A stretch of 64,000 bases of DNA from Hemibagrus wyckioides. Taxonomy: Eukaryota > Chordata > Actinopteri > Siluriformes > Bagridae. The stretch is taken from contig NC_080727.1 of NCBI RefSeq assembly GCF_019097595.1, positions 5,164,001 through 5,228,000 on the forward strand. The letters are read 5' to 3'. Position 1 is the first letter of the stretch, and each line of letters starts with the position of its first letter. Shown one piece after another: positions 1 to 12,275 of this stretch. The translations under genes and the position numbers were made by a program. A model generated the notes under the pieces. The model searched no databases, was not told the origin of the DNA, and worked only from the letters and a program-made list of their open reading frames with translations.

Positions 1-3000
1 ATGCATATTCAGTTCTCTCCTCTGAAAATTTCATGCAGCATGCCTCAGATGAGATTTGGAGAGCACACCACTTCATCTGTGTGTTTGAAACCACTTTTGT
101 ACCTTCATCCTTCTTCAAAGTGGGAATGTTGACGGGTATGAACAATTTCAAAAAGGTCTCACGCTTGCAAATTAGTAAGAACTTGTATGACTTGGAGCCA
201 GACAAAAAAAAAAAAAAAGTTACAAAGGTAAAGTTTAGGTTTAGGGCTGGAATTAGGATCATAGTTTCGGATTATTTATGACTGGAATTATTTTGCCATC
301 CTTAAGAAATATTTCTAACCAATATTTGAACTGTAGAGTATACAGAAAGTGATTAAATCAAGCAGGAAAATCAAGAGCAAATGACAGCACTGTAAGATGG
401 GAAAAGGAGGCAGGGCTTCCAGGGTGTCAGTATAAGGGAATTGTGCATCTGTCAATCTTTCAAGCCTCAGTGATTGACTGGTTTATTGACTGGTTTTACT
501 GAGGAGAGAAAAATAAGACTTGAGTTATAATTTGTAGTACTTTAAAGTTGAAATGATGAATTCTTATGCAAAATCCATACAAAATGATGAAATTGGTGAC
601 TCAGGAAGGAACATAAATACCAGGGACCCTGGATCTGTGTCGTACAGAGATCAGATATAACCAAGTCAATATGATGTATGATTTGAAATGAATGTTTATT
701 AAAAAAATCTATGTTCTAAGCTTTGGAAATGAACTGCCCCAGTATTGGACGTGAAAGCTGTCAGGTCGAGCCCATTCCAGGTAATACTGTGGTGGTGTGG
801 GATTGATAAGGGCTGCAGGGAGCACAGGGATTGTCAGCGGAGAGCAATGTGTGTGGAGGATTAGCATGGATCAGGCTTATCCCAAGCTCTTTGCATCAGT
901 AGTGCTGGCCAGCCTGAACACATCTTCCCCTGTTCCCCATCTCTACTCTGGGAAGAAGCTCTTATCCAGGAAAAGGAAAGACTTACAGGATATCAGAGGT
1001 TCTACCAGTCGCTGTCGTCCAGACGAGTCCAGGAAGAGAGAGAGCTGATGGTAAGGGAATTACTCACCACAGCTCAGTATCACTGGCAGGTCTGGGATGC
1101 TCCAGAGAACGGATTATCTGGGATTTCTGGGAATCCACGGAGAAGATGCTGCAATCCAGATTTGTAAAACTATACATCACTGCATATGAAGCGCTTTCGA
1201 CTGATATAAAAAGATCAGCATGAGCATGTGTGCAATCAGAATAATCCACATGCTGTCACTATTCACACGGAAATATCAATATTCATTCCTTTATTCTACC
1301 TTTCTTTCTTTCATCTTTTTTTTCCAGGCATATATGAAGAAGTGTAATTTACATCATACATCATTCTCACCATTACCTTCTCATCTATAATATTATTTGT
1401 GTTAAATTAGTAATGAGAACAAATCCGTCCAGCCAAGGCGATAAAAATGAAATTGGATGGACATTCTAGAGGCGTAGCATGGGAATGAAATACAGAGGAG
1501 CTGAGTTAATAAAGAAAACTATGTTGTCAGCTTGCAATCTCCCTCACTTCAAACATAATTCAATTTCCCCTATGAAATGAGATAATACAGGTTTTAATTA
1601 AATTTGTTGTAGACTTCTTTTTTCCCCCTTTTTTACATAGGTGCAGTAGGTGAAGGACCTCAATTATAGTGTTCTAATTATAAAATACAATTAAATAAAT
1701 ATATGTCAGAGAGGGGAAAAAATTGAGGTGGAAATTTGAGAATCTTATGAAGTTTCCTCTATCTCGTCACTCCTATTAAAGCAAAGCAGCATCGCTCAGA
1801 CTTAAAGTGAGGCCAGAACCTGTGGAAGGCAAGCATTTGATTTGTGAATTAACATATTTTTTGAGTCCATAATAAACCGCTTATGATAGCTCCCCAGTAG
1901 CTGTAGATACTGCTTTTAATAAGATAGAGCCACTGAAGCAGGAGACAGTATGTGTGTATGTGTGTGTGTGTGAGTGTGTGCTCAAGTATATTTCAGTTGA
2001 GTTGCAGTACGGTTTAGATCTAAGCTTACCACTGCTGCAGTTTTAATATCCAAAGCATGAAATCAAGATTGCATTAGATTCCTGATTAGAATTATGACTC
2101 GACTTGTGGTGGCTTTTATATGATTCATAATTTCATTTCAAAGGACAGCTACAATTACAAGCATCAGTTGGTTCAGTCCCAGCCTCATCTGGGGTCAAGG
2201 CTGAATCCGATGAAGCCCATTTCCACCCATGTCCCTCCATCACCGAAACATGGACAAGGCTACGTCTGAGCTATAACCTGCACAAAGCAAATGGATTGAA
2301 GCATTTTGAGGACAAGCACCCCTCATTGATTTGTGAATGGTAATCTGGCCTGATGAGCCGTAGAGGTAGATGTATGCATACCCCGGTGATTACAGTCCCT
2401 GTGGGCATGGTATGCTTCATTAAGCAAGGCCAGGAGAGCACTGACCCCAGACGAGCTGCTTTGTGGCCCGGCTCAGGGATAATAGTCTCAGGGAGGGTTA
2501 GGAGAGACAGTACAGGCTTCTGTGCAATGGCTGAGGGTCTACTACAGGGCCAAAGAGCAGCTGGGAGACATCTATCAAGGGAGCGACCGTGCTGCGAATC
2601 CGTGATGTACCGTGGCCCGGCTCGGCTGTCCTGGGTGGGTGGGAAAATAGCAAGCCGTAGAGATCATAGAGCTTGGCCAAAATAATTCCATGGTCTTACT
2701 CACATTTACAATTTCATCATAATTTGCAAGTTGTAAGCCATCTAAGAAGATGAAACGGTTAAGATTTGCATCATTTATATCTTGTTTGTTTTGACTTAAC
2801 CACCTGAAGTTCATCAGACTAAAATGTTCACACAAGCAAAAGGGAGAAAGTGGCCAAGAAAATTGGAAAATTTGTTCAATTTTATCAAACAAAGTAATAA
2901 GAAAAGCTCAAGTACTAACCTTTCTTTAATTTGGATGTGATATATATATATATATATGTATAAAAGAATTCTCTTTCTGCCCTTCTTCTACACATCAGTC

Positions 3001-3781
3001 ATCAAGAAGTTGGAGGTTTGCATCTGAATAATTATTATTTCTATTTCTAGATACTGTATACAGGATATTTTAGGATAAATGCCAACAGCATTTTGCTCTA
3101 AAATCTAAAGAGATGTTTTCGGTCAATTAGAAAACTATTACAATATACTGAACATAAGAGTTAAGACCTGTGCCTTATATTAGGACAGTGCTTACAAGAC
3201 TACATGCTACCAATTAGACCTTTTCATAACATCAGCTTATTCAGGCAGGTTATTGCTTAATATCTGGTTATAGTTTGTCAGGTTACATTCGTCAGTTTTG
3301 CCCCACCTTCTTTTGAGAGTGAGAATTTTTCATGGTGCTGATATTGTACTCTACTGAGGAGAAGAATCTCACAGAGTCTTAAAACGGTATTTTGTTGAGG
3401 AAAAGGATCAAATTTACAGCAAATGACATGGGTTACAGTGAAGCACTGGGAAATCTGGCAAACTCTATGTTGTACTTTAAAAATGTACACAAGTGACTAG
3501 TACCGCCCAGGAGGTAACCACATGCTGAATGGCATTTCATGGAGGAAAGCACCTTTTGACCAATGTTCAAGGATACCATTAGAATCACTTCCGTTACCCA
3601 ATATGCTAAACCCTCCTTAAAAAAATTGCACCCCGGCTGACCGGTAACCTGTCCAGTACGTGTATATTCCATTGATTGGCACAGATCAATTCAGCAAATT
3701 CACAATTTTCTGATGGCCTTAATGACCGAGACAGCTTGCTTTAATCCAGATTTGTGGGCACATACTGTATGCCTGTAGTGT
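1..3781. other. Gene-free stretch, no recognised repeat family
   Basis: AT-rich sequence with only short open frames and no recognisable protein. It holds a (GT)n run near 1951-1980 and a short (AT)n run near 2939-2958. A GC-richer block at about 2460-2680 stands out from the background and is only a candidate for a conserved non-coding element. I see no transposon ends or tRNA-like boxes. Confidence 0.5.
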
Positions 3782-4010
3782 CAAGTTGTTGTTGCCCTTT
3801 GTCAGCTCCCTGTTCAGGGTCACCACAGCGGATCATGTGACTTGCATATTTAATTTTGCCACAGGATTTATGCCAGATGCCCTTCCTGACACAACCCTCT
3901 CATTTTATCCTGGCTTGGGACCAGCACTGAGACTTAACCCATCAGTGGCTGGGTTGGTTCTCTGCCCAGGAATTAAGCCCTGGTCATGGTGGTGAGAGCA
4001 TGGGAAATTG
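3782..4010 (-). repeat. Teleost interspersed repeat (LINE/SINE-type tail), minus orientation
   Basis: The block contains the phrases 'gggtcaccacagcggatcat', 'gatgcccttcctgacacaac' and 'cctggcttgggaccagcac', which belong to a very common fish retroelement tail. The same module occurs on the plus strand at 25725-25830, and with a tRNA-like head at 57163-57360, which fixes the orientation here as minus. The exact family (LINE 3' end or SINE) was not determined. It is not a gene. Confidence 0.65.
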
Positions 4011-4921
4011 ACTTAACCAGGTACCAATACTCGTTTGAACAATGGTCATGGGGTGAGAGATCTCAAGCTTAAGGTCATTGCAGTCAGTATGCCTGCCCTT
4101 GTTTTGTCAATTCTGCCAATGCAACCTTAACAACAGTTTGCAGTACAATCAGTTCCATTGCTGTGCTGTCCTCCTGCTTTAGCAGAGTGGTCATCAAGTT
4201 CAGAGAATCCACTGCAGCCACTGATCTGTTTCTGTATGCAAGAATGTACTACTCCCTCAAGCTCTGCCCTTCACTGCACCACTCCATTCCCTCCAACAGC
4301 ACTTGCATTTGGCCCATTTTGCAACCAGCTTCTCTAACCTCCTGTATGTTCTGTTCCAGTGCAGTAAATTTACTCACTCTTTCTCTTCCGTGGAACTGAA
4401 CATCAAAAATCTACTGCCCACTTTCATTCCTGCTGCTACAACTCAACAAAAGAGGTTAGCATGGCCTCTACTGCCAAATCCGCTACTTGCTTCACTCCTT
4501 AGTGTGGCCAGGCAGAGCCAGAGGAAGGTGATGAATATCCAGCAGCATTTCCAGATGGGATCACACATCACTAATGGCGTTATGCTCCAGTCAGGTCAAG
4601 ACTCTGTAAGTGCCTGACGCAGATGTTCAGGTCCCAAACAATTCACACATTGATCATGTCCATCATCTAACTCCTCATCATGCTTGGCAGGACAGACAGC
4701 TTGCCATCCTGTCCTGAAATACACAAGAGGTTGGAAAAGTTTCAATGGTTTACACCAACTTTTTTTTTTTCAATATTTAAGATGACACAGGGCACAAGCC
4801 AAAATAGTAACACACTATCAGCACACACTATCTGATGGTGAGCATTTTATCAAGCTTAAAATAAAAATGAAGTCTTGCATTCTGTCTCTTTGAATCCTTT
4901 TCCTTAACTTCACAGGTTAGT
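4011..4921. other. Unassigned stretch
   Basis: Moderate-GC sequence. On the minus strand, about 4150-4400 reads as a charged, coiled-coil-like peptide broken by stops, which could be a decayed retroelement reading frame. No motif supports a firm call. The rest shows nothing recognisable. Confidence 0.25.
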
Positions 4922-5154
4922 GGATGCGGTGGCTCAAGTGGTTAAGGCTCTGGGTTGTTGATGGGGATTCAAACTCCAGCACTGCCAAGGTGCCACTGTT
5001 GGGCCCCTAAGCAAGGCCCTTAACCCTTGCTGCTCCAGGGGTCCTGTATCATGGCTGACCCTGTGACTGACCCCAACCTCCAAAGATGGAATATGCAAAG
5101 ATGGAATTTCACTGTGCTGTAATGTATAAGTGACAAATAAAGGCTTCTATTCTA
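4922..5154 (+). mobile_element. tRNA-derived SINE, copy 1
   Basis: The head has a pol III A-box-like 'tggctcaagtggttaag' near 4930-4946 and a B-box-like 'ggattcaaactcc' near 4965-4977. A body with 'tgttgggcccctaagcaagg' follows, and then a tail ending 'gacaaataaaggcttctatt'. The same order of head, body and tail is seen at 37466-37693 (plus) and 9816-10027 (minus), so this is a dispersed family. The tRNA-like head belongs to the SINE and is not a working tRNA gene. Confidence 0.8.
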
Positions 5155-7807
5155 TTTTTGACAAATCAAAAATGGGATTGAAGGCAACATTGTAGGGACC
5201 TTTTTGTAGGGGTCACATCCCTAGGAAAAAGATTATGACTATGCTAAAAGGCTGTAGAACATTTATTATAAGATTTGTTTGAGTAGTTGCCCAGTCTTTT
5301 ATGGAAATACTATATACAAGACAATACCAGCTTGTCCTTCATCACAACTTGATATAATGTGGTATTTGAAAACACATCACATATTTGTCCTCGATAACTT
5401 AATTCTATTTTCAACTCTGTTCAGTCATCTGCTAAAATATAGCATGTTAATTTCATTTACCGGATAAAAAGCCATTATGAGTGGCTTGTAACAGTCTGGT
5501 AAAACAGAAGCCAGAGTAAATTTATGGCATGATTTCATTGGATTGTAGACATGTTGAAATGTCATGTAATATGTTAAAATGGTGTGATGGAAAGCTTATT
5601 AACTTAACCTATCTCAGTGAAGGGAGACCTGTCCTAAACAGAGATTACAGCCCTTTTCTGAGTGAAAGACAGAGTGTGTGTGTGTGTGTGAGAGAGAAAG
5701 AGAGAGAGAGAGAGAGACTCCTTGGGGATCTAACCCTTGTGACAAGGACATCAAACAATCAACATGAGCTCAAGCATTTAATGAGCACATAAACATTATT
5801 GATGCTTCCATCGCGCCGTGATTTATGAGAACAAAAATATATTACATGTGTAAGAGAAATCCTCATTAGAATTTGCCTCCCACAGACTGTCCCCATTTAT
5901 AAAAAGCAGCTAACAGCTAGCAGTTAGCACTCTGTCCTTCCAAGCAACCTTTTGCCTGCAAGGAGAGACAAGACATAGGGGACAAAAGAGAAAGGAGAGA
6001 GAGGGAGAGAGAGAGGGAGAGAGATAGAGAGAGGGAGGATGTAACATTTAAAGACAGGAGAGCGGTGGGAGGCAATGTCTTATCGCACACATAGGCTGTC
6101 AGAGCAAGCCTGACCTGCTCATTAGATATGCAAGTGCATTAGTGAGGACGCTGTCTGCTAAAAGGTCAGCCAAAGAGGATGTTGGGATTGCGAGGGAGAA
6201 GAGCCACAGTGTGGGGAAACCTTTAGGCTCACCCCTTTGAACATCATATCATTCCGGCAGGCACTTAATAGGTCTCAGGGGAGGATCAGAGAGAGACAGT
6301 GGTGGAGGAAGAGGCACAGAGGCATTATGGGACATCATACCACCTTGACATTTTAATTAAAACTTTCCACCATTAACGTGCATGAAGCTGGGCCAAAGGC
6401 AGGTCTAAAATAAATTCAGAAACTGGTCCAATAGCTGAAAGTTAGGTTGGCTAGGAAAACAAATCAAAATGATGACAAAGCATGTAACTGACGATGAAAC
6501 TACAAACATTTCTCCATGTAATAGTCAGTGTTATGTCAGATTTTACGCAGACTAGAATTTTTATTTACTAAACACAAAAATGCATACCACACCCATCACC
6601 TTCTTACACAATACTTCCTATTGCATTCTATCGTCCTTCTGAGTTCCTATTTTGACAAATCCCATCTTGAGCTATGAGGAAAGAAGCAGGTATTGATCCA
6701 GAGGGCATCTAATTTATCACACTGCCTGAAATCCTGAAAAAATATTTGACCACGGGGGTTATTCAATACCATTTTCTCCATCTACCCACATCTACCCGGT
6801 CTTTTTTCCCCCAGCAAAAAGTGAGTGATGACAGCTGTCAAGGAGATGGGATTTGTGACAGAAATTCTCTCTCTCTCTCCATCTCCCTCTCCGTCAGCTT
6901 CATTTGCAACATACCTACAGTCGTGTGGCTATTGACGCATAAATGCGTACACGTAACGTCACTCGAACATACAAACCCAGCGCATGGGCCTGACATCAAA
7001 CAATCTGATTAAATCCTGCTGCACACTGTGAAATGAAAGCTCGTAACGGGGCTGAACTGGCCTCCACCGATGCCAAACTAATCTGGGAGAGCGTGACCGG
7101 TTCGGCGCGGCATGGCTGAAACAAATTGCCCACATACTGTCACACACAGCAGAGCAATCTGACTGTGAGCCTACTTTAAAGTGAGTCACAGCTTGCGGCT
7201 TGCTGTACAGAATACCATCAGTTTCTATGACTAGCGCAAAACTATGACTTAGTGCTATTGCCTAGTATTACAAACTGCTGGCAGATCTGAGTGCTGTCAG
7301 GGTGGCGGTAAAGGAGTAAACTTGTAGAATTGGTGAGAAATGAAAAAAGAAAAGAAAAAAAAAACAGGATAGATGATAGCAGAGTTTTTGAGACAAGAAC
7401 GAGATCCATACTAACAGACACTAACACCAGACTGACGCCCTGATTTGCTAAGATCAATATGAAGAGTGCTAATTTACATGTGCAATCTGATTCTCTGTGC
7501 AGTTAGTAGTTACGGGTTACAAAGTACAACTGATGTCACATCCGCAGTAGGTTAATGTATGCCATATAGCCATACATATGCTTAATATACTTGTGTGTAA
7601 TTTCATTCAGAATTTCAATCATTAGAATTTTTTTTTTATCTAAAATGAATAAAACAAAATGTACATGGTATCTGGTTAATTAAAATTATATTTGTCAACC
7701 ATACAGAATATGACATACAGTGAAATGTTTTTAAAAAAATATAATAAAAACTTTTTTATTATAAACAAGAATTTACTTTCATGCAGGGAGGAAATAGAAA
7801 ACATATA
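5155..7807. other. Gene-free stretch with purine/pyrimidine microsatellites
   Basis: Holds a (GT)n/(GA)n compound run at about 5674-5716, a GA-rich tract at about 5994-6036 and a CT tract near 6868-6887. The block 6060-6330 is less AT-rich than its surroundings but has no open frame of interest. Nothing else is recognised. Confidence 0.45.
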
Positions 7808-8408
7808 TAAAAAAAGTCCTCTAGACCTGGTTGAGGGTCCAAACAGCCTGTGGGAAGACGTTTCTCCTCTCTGTTATGGTCTTCAAGGAGCAGAATCCCT
7901 TCCCTGACCACGAGCCTATTGTTCGGATGGATGAGGTCCTTCACAATCTTCCTGGCTTTGGTTCAGCATTGCTTGCAGAAGATTGACTGCAGCTCAGGGA
8001 GTTTGGTGTGGATGATGTGCTCATCTGATCGCACAACCATCTGGAGAGAAGGATTATCCTGCTCGGTGCTGTTCCCATCACTGTCAGGATGCTCTCCATC
8101 TAAGGTGGTGAAGACGCTGACAGGTCTTCATCTTCACCAGGGTGACAGGACCATGACAGGTCTAGCGTGATGTGAACATCAAAGTTTCATGAACTGTCCA
8201 CTGGGGTCCTGTTAATCCTAAGGGGGTGGTTGCTCCTCTCTTGCTTTGTTCAGAAGTCCACTATTCTAGTCCACTCCTTGCCTTGCTGACCTTCAGGAGT
8301 CGGTTGTTCTCCTGGCACCAGTTCTCCAGGCTTTTAATCTCCTCCAGGTTTGCCTCCTCATCATTGTCAGAGATCAAACCCACCACAACAGTGTCGTCAG
8401 CAGCTGAG
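7808..8408 (-). mobile_element. Rex1/CR1-like non-LTR retrotransposon fragment (reverse transcriptase remnant)
   Basis: Read on the minus strand from about 8406, the sequence encodes AADDTVVVGLISDNDEE, the reverse transcriptase catalytic 'ADD' region. LENWCQENNRLLKVSKA follows, matching the spacing seen in CR1-clade fish LINEs (Rex1/Babar type). The C-terminal part returns at about 7820-7960 with KIVKDLIHPNNRLVV and DHNREEKRLP. Stops and frameshifts lie between the two parts, for example after SGLE and before the KARKIV segment. The fragment is 5'-truncated at the catalytic motif, as is usual for LINEs, so it is dead. The clade assignment comes from memory of the family. Confidence 0.8.
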
Positions 8409-9289
8409 AAACAAGATATGATATTCATGCTTTATTCTGCAGTTTATGATCTAAATTGCACATGGTTATATTTCAGCCTGTATTCCTACATCAGCACTGT
8501 GTGCCCTTGTGTTGTTAGCCATTGTCAAAATGCCACTGAGCGTTTTGAGAAATATTCATAAAACTGTTTTTATCTTGTCCTCGAATGACAGGAAAGGACA
8601 AATTTCAAACCTGTCCTTCGTTCATATTAATTTGAGAGCACAATCCCTATTCTTAAAGTGGTTGTGATAAATCACAACGTAGAGGATTACAAGTATGAGC
8701 TTGAGATTGGAAGGCAGACACACAACCTGGTCTTTTTGTTTAGTTCTCCTGGAAATTTGTTCATGGTTTACAAACACAAACCGCATTACAGATGAGGATG
8801 CCAATATTTCTGCAGTGGGCAGACTGCAGTGATGAAGCACCGGCTGGCAGAGCTCGAGGAGCAGGAGATGTGATTTTTGTTTTGAGAAATAATAACATCA
8901 AAAATGTTTGAAATGCACCTCTATTTCTCCCATTTTGGTCATTCCCACCAACTAGCTGGTTCTTCCCATCACACAACACAAAGGGTGAGACATGAAGGCC
9001 ATGTGTCTTCTCCAAGACGTATAAAGCCAGTCTTTGTACACTGCTGCTCATGCAATACCACAGTGCAGTGTAACACACCAAGGAAAGCAATAACTGCCCT
9101 CTTCCGCATATAATACATAAGCTCAAAAACGCCCACACTTGATTAGTGTCAATCTGATAGACAGCAAAGAGATTAACTATCCCTCCCAACCTATAGAGAG
9201 CAATTTCTCTGTCTTGCTCTTCCAGGTTATGGATGACGTTGTCAGGATTGGATCCTGTATTTTGAATCTTCTGACCTGACATTAGAATG
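8409..9289. other. Unassigned stretch with a long minus-strand open frame
   Basis: A 184-codon open frame runs on the minus strand from 9315 to 8761. I do not recognise its translation, which has no clear domain, and its start overlaps the Tc1 relic that begins at about 9290. It may be chance or part of an unknown repeat. Nothing else is recognised. Confidence 0.3.
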
Positions 9290-9480
9290 ACAGGAATAAT
9301 GTGGCAGCAGCTCAATGCATATAATCACACAGATACAGTACAGCTCAAGAGCTTCAGGTCTAATGTTCACATCAGAATGGTGAAAAAAATGTGATTTCAC
9401 TTTTTGTGACCATCACAGTGACCAACAATGATTGTCAGCAGCAGACAAGATGGTATATGCATTACAGAAACTGTAATATT
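9290..9480 (+). mobile_element. Tc1-like transposon relic, 5' part with start of transposase
   Basis: The segment matches the leader of a widespread fish Tc1-like element: 'caatgcatataatcacacag', then 'caagagcttcaggtctaatg', then 'gttcacatcagaatggtg' followed by a degraded transposase N-terminus ending near 'cattacagaaactgtaat'. Frameshifts and stops are present. The middle of the same transposase appears at 10028-10265 in the same orientation, so the two are parts of one relic separated by later insertions. Identification rests on memory of the family consensus. Confidence 0.65.
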
Positions 9481-9497
9481 TATTTTTCATCTCTTTT

Positions 9498-9580
9498 TAA
9501 TCTGTATAACACTTTTAACAACTGACTTTGTCATGAAGCAGTCTTACAGAAATCAGGATCAGGATATACATTTTAAACTA
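9498..9580 (-). repeat. Probable LINE 3'-tail fragment
   Basis: On the minus strand the phrase 'gacaaagtcagttgttaaaa' followed by 'gtgttatacagatt' resembles a frequent fish LINE 3' end. The fragment is short and degraded. It sits between the two halves of the Tc1 relic. Confidence 0.4.
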
Positions 9581-9718
9581 ACTTAAATTTATTCTTTAAT
9601 AAATTAATGTCATCCTATAGATGAGAGAAAAATCCTTTGGATGTCACTGAGGCTGAAAAAAACTGTTTTTTTTCTGCTAATTACATGCTTAGACATCTCT
9701 GCTGTAAGAAAAAACAAA

Positions 9719-9730
9719 AACAACAACAAC

Positions 9731-9763
<33 letters not shown>
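9719..9763. repeat. (CAA)n/(AAT)n microsatellite
   Basis: A short CAA run passes into about twelve AAT units. Confidence 0.9.
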
Positions 9764-9764
<1 letters not shown>

Positions 9765-9815
9765 CACAGCTAGAGGTTCTGAAATAAACATCTTAACGTA
9801 AAGTAAAAGAAATTA

Positions 9816-10027
9816 AGTAGACTTTATTTGTCACGCATACATTACTGCAAAGTGAAATTGTCCCATCCTTAGAGGGTTGGGGTCTGCCATGATGCAGCGC
9901 CCCTGGAGTAGGGGGGGTTGAGGGCCTTGCTCAAGGGTCCAGTGAAGGCATCTTGGCAGCACTGGGGCTTGAACCCTGAGCTTCTGATCAACAACCCAGA
10001 GCCTTAACCATTTGAACCGCCACTGTT
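9816..10027 (-). mobile_element. tRNA-derived SINE, copy 2 (minus)
   Basis: Reverse complement of the family at 4922-5154. Read on the minus strand it has 'caaatggttaaggctctggg' (A-box region), 'cagggttcaagccccagtgc' (B-box region), a CCCTCAACC-type middle and an 'acaaataaagt' tail. It lies between two parts of a Tc1 relic (9290-9480 and 10028-10265), which implies it inserted after that transposon. Confidence 0.78.
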
Positions 10028-10265
10028 GATGAGAGACTGAACAGATTATGTAAAAACTGATAAAAGGCTAGTGTAAGTCATATAATCACTCTTTATAGTC
10101 GTGGTGAGCAGAAAAGCACCTCAACTCTCCAAGCCTTGAGATAGACAGGTGACAACATCAGAAGACCACACTCCTTTCAACCGTGAGCAGGAATCTGAGG
10201 CTACAGCAGGCACCAAAGCTGCAGCGCTGAAGACTGGAAAAACATCCAGGCAATGTTTTTCTTTT
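10028..10265 (+). mobile_element. Tc1-like transposon relic, middle of transposase
   Basis: Phrases such as 'gtggtgagcagaaaagcacc', 'cagaagaccacactcctttc', 'gaatctgaggctacagcagg' and 'gctgaagactggaaaaacat' match the central transposase region of the same Tc1-like family as 9290-9480. The frame is broken and the catalytic half is absent. A related degraded copy is at 24578-24830. Confidence 0.7.
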
Positions 10266-11984
10266 TTGAGTTTTCTCTTGGATGATGACGATAAAGTGAG
10301 AGAGCAGGCGTGTTAACACTGCAGTGGCATTTCTCACAGTTTCATCATTAAGCTCTTGCACTGGTTAGTAAAAAAAAATAAATAAAAAAGAAACAGTGAT
10401 TTGGCATCAAGTCTTAGTTTCAATTAAAAGCCGCTATCTTGTCCTTTGTTTCATTCCATCTTTCCTCAGCACCAAACACAAGTCTGTAAGCTTTCCATTG
10501 CTTACATCACATTCGAATGTATGCGAACGTACCTCTCCATTTGAGGTTGTTTACAAATAAATTGCACGATGATCAGCTGTCAAACGGCAAATGCTCGCAA
10601 ACTAAGCGTGCGAATTGGAATTTGTTTGTGACACGAGTTGCGTTAAGGGGCCGGCGAGGCGGCGGCGAGAAGTGGAAAGAAAAACCAATCAGATCTGGAG
10701 TCGCATCCTTAGTCAAGAAATTCTGTTGTTTTGTACCACAGTCACTCACACCTTTGATTTTTCATCATGAGGAAGAGGATGGGGAAGAGAACTGCTTCTG
10801 CTGTCCTGCTCCATTACACACAGATTGTTTTGGGAGGGAAAATTGGTTCGAAAATTGTTTTGTTTATCGCAGAAGGAAAACACGTATACTGTAGGAAGCA
10901 CTGTACTCCGCTGCCGTTCTCTGATGCCGCGTTCGGGGCAAATCTATTACCAAGATGTCCAGCCTCAGGGAAATAATAACAGTATTTTTGTAGGCGGAAT
11001 GGAAAACACATTATCAGTATGAATGGAAATATTTTCCTGTTGATAACTTGCATTCGGACATGTGACAAATACAGGCTGGAAGTTTCAACTATAATGAATT
11101 GGACTGATTTTTTTTTCAGGCAACCTCTGCATCTCATTTGCATCCAGATGCTTTCAGAGTCTGTGGACACTTCTGCAGCGGTTTGAAAAATAGACTAGCA
11201 AATGCCTAAAAGAATTGAGACATAGGGACACATGGATGGAAAAACATGGAGTCTTGCATAGGTAGTTATTTAGAGTGTATTGTTTTTCATAGAATCAGAT
11301 ATAAACTACACTATACCTTTTCCTTAAGTCATGATCATTTTATCTTTATTTATTTTGACTTTATTTCCAGTGATATTATGATACTGAATAACAGTATCAT
11401 CTCAAAAGTACCCAATGTATATATTAAAAATAAAATATTAATTTAACAATGTCTAAAAATCTGCTTAAAAATAAATAAATAAACAAATAAATAAATCAGA
11501 AAAAATCCTGTGAAATGAAAATAATTTTTCTGTCTAGGTAAGATAGCACATTATTTAAAAAAATGGAAAAAAAAACAAAACAAAACAAAAAAACTAATAA
11601 CAGTATTAAAAATATTTTCTTAAATTCAGCATTGAAAATAAAATTTTTTAAATGTTAATTTTTTTTAAAATCAGTAACTTAAAAAAGTACTCTAATCATG
11701 GGATCATATTTTTAATTGATTTATTTTATTAAATATTTCTTTTCTTTTTTTTTTTTTGTTTTAAATATTCTCAAATATAAAATATGACAAGGATTATTCA
11801 ATATAGCAACATTTAAATGCATTTTGTAAATGCACTTGAATGTAATTATTACCTCCGTAGTGGCAATGTTAGTGGAAAGGTTTTTTTTTTGTTTGTTTTG
11901 GAGTTGTTTTTTATTTTTGCAATTTATTCTTTAAATTGAATTTCCTCCTTTTTTTTTACTTTCAGGTGATGGTTTTGACACTTC
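10266..11984. other. Gene-free, AT-rich stretch
   Basis: About 10440-10980 is moderately GC-rich with overlapping short open frames on both strands and no recognised protein. About 11250-11960 is very AT-rich with many A- and T-runs. No transposon ends are seen apart from the fragment that follows. Confidence 0.4.
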
Positions 11985-12085
11985 ACTTGAAAAACTGTAT
12001 AACCAAAAGTATCTGGACACCTGACCCATCACACCCACATGCCCAAACATCACATTCCAGATTTAGCCTCTCTTTGCATTTTTTT
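11985..12085. mobile_element. Tc1-like terminal fragment
   Basis: Contains 'tataaccaaaagtatctgga' then 'cacctgacccatcacaccca', and ends near 'ccagatttagcctctctttg'. This is the terminal segment of the fish Tc1-like family whose longer, degraded copy is at 13757-14244. Only one end is left, without the transposase region. Confidence 0.6.
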
Positions 12086-12275
12086 TAATAATATAGTTTG
12101 TGCATTTATAATTAAAATTGCATACAAGAGGGCAAAAAAAACCCCCATCACATTGTTTGAAATAAAAACAGCAGAGTGATTAATGTGACTAATGCCCATT
12201 GATTAAAACTCTGCTTCTGAATTACACAATTAAATTTAGATTTCTATACTATAGGCTTATTCTAGTGTTGCTTTC

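Noticed and set aside
4922..4990. tRNA-like A and B boxes (also at 37466, 41960 and 57180)
   Set aside because: No complete cloverleaf was seen; these are heads of SINE copies with bodies and tails, so not tRNA genes.
10440..10980. GC-richer block with overlapping frames, considered as an exon cluster
   Set aside because: The frames overlap in several phases with no recognised protein and no convincing splice pattern.
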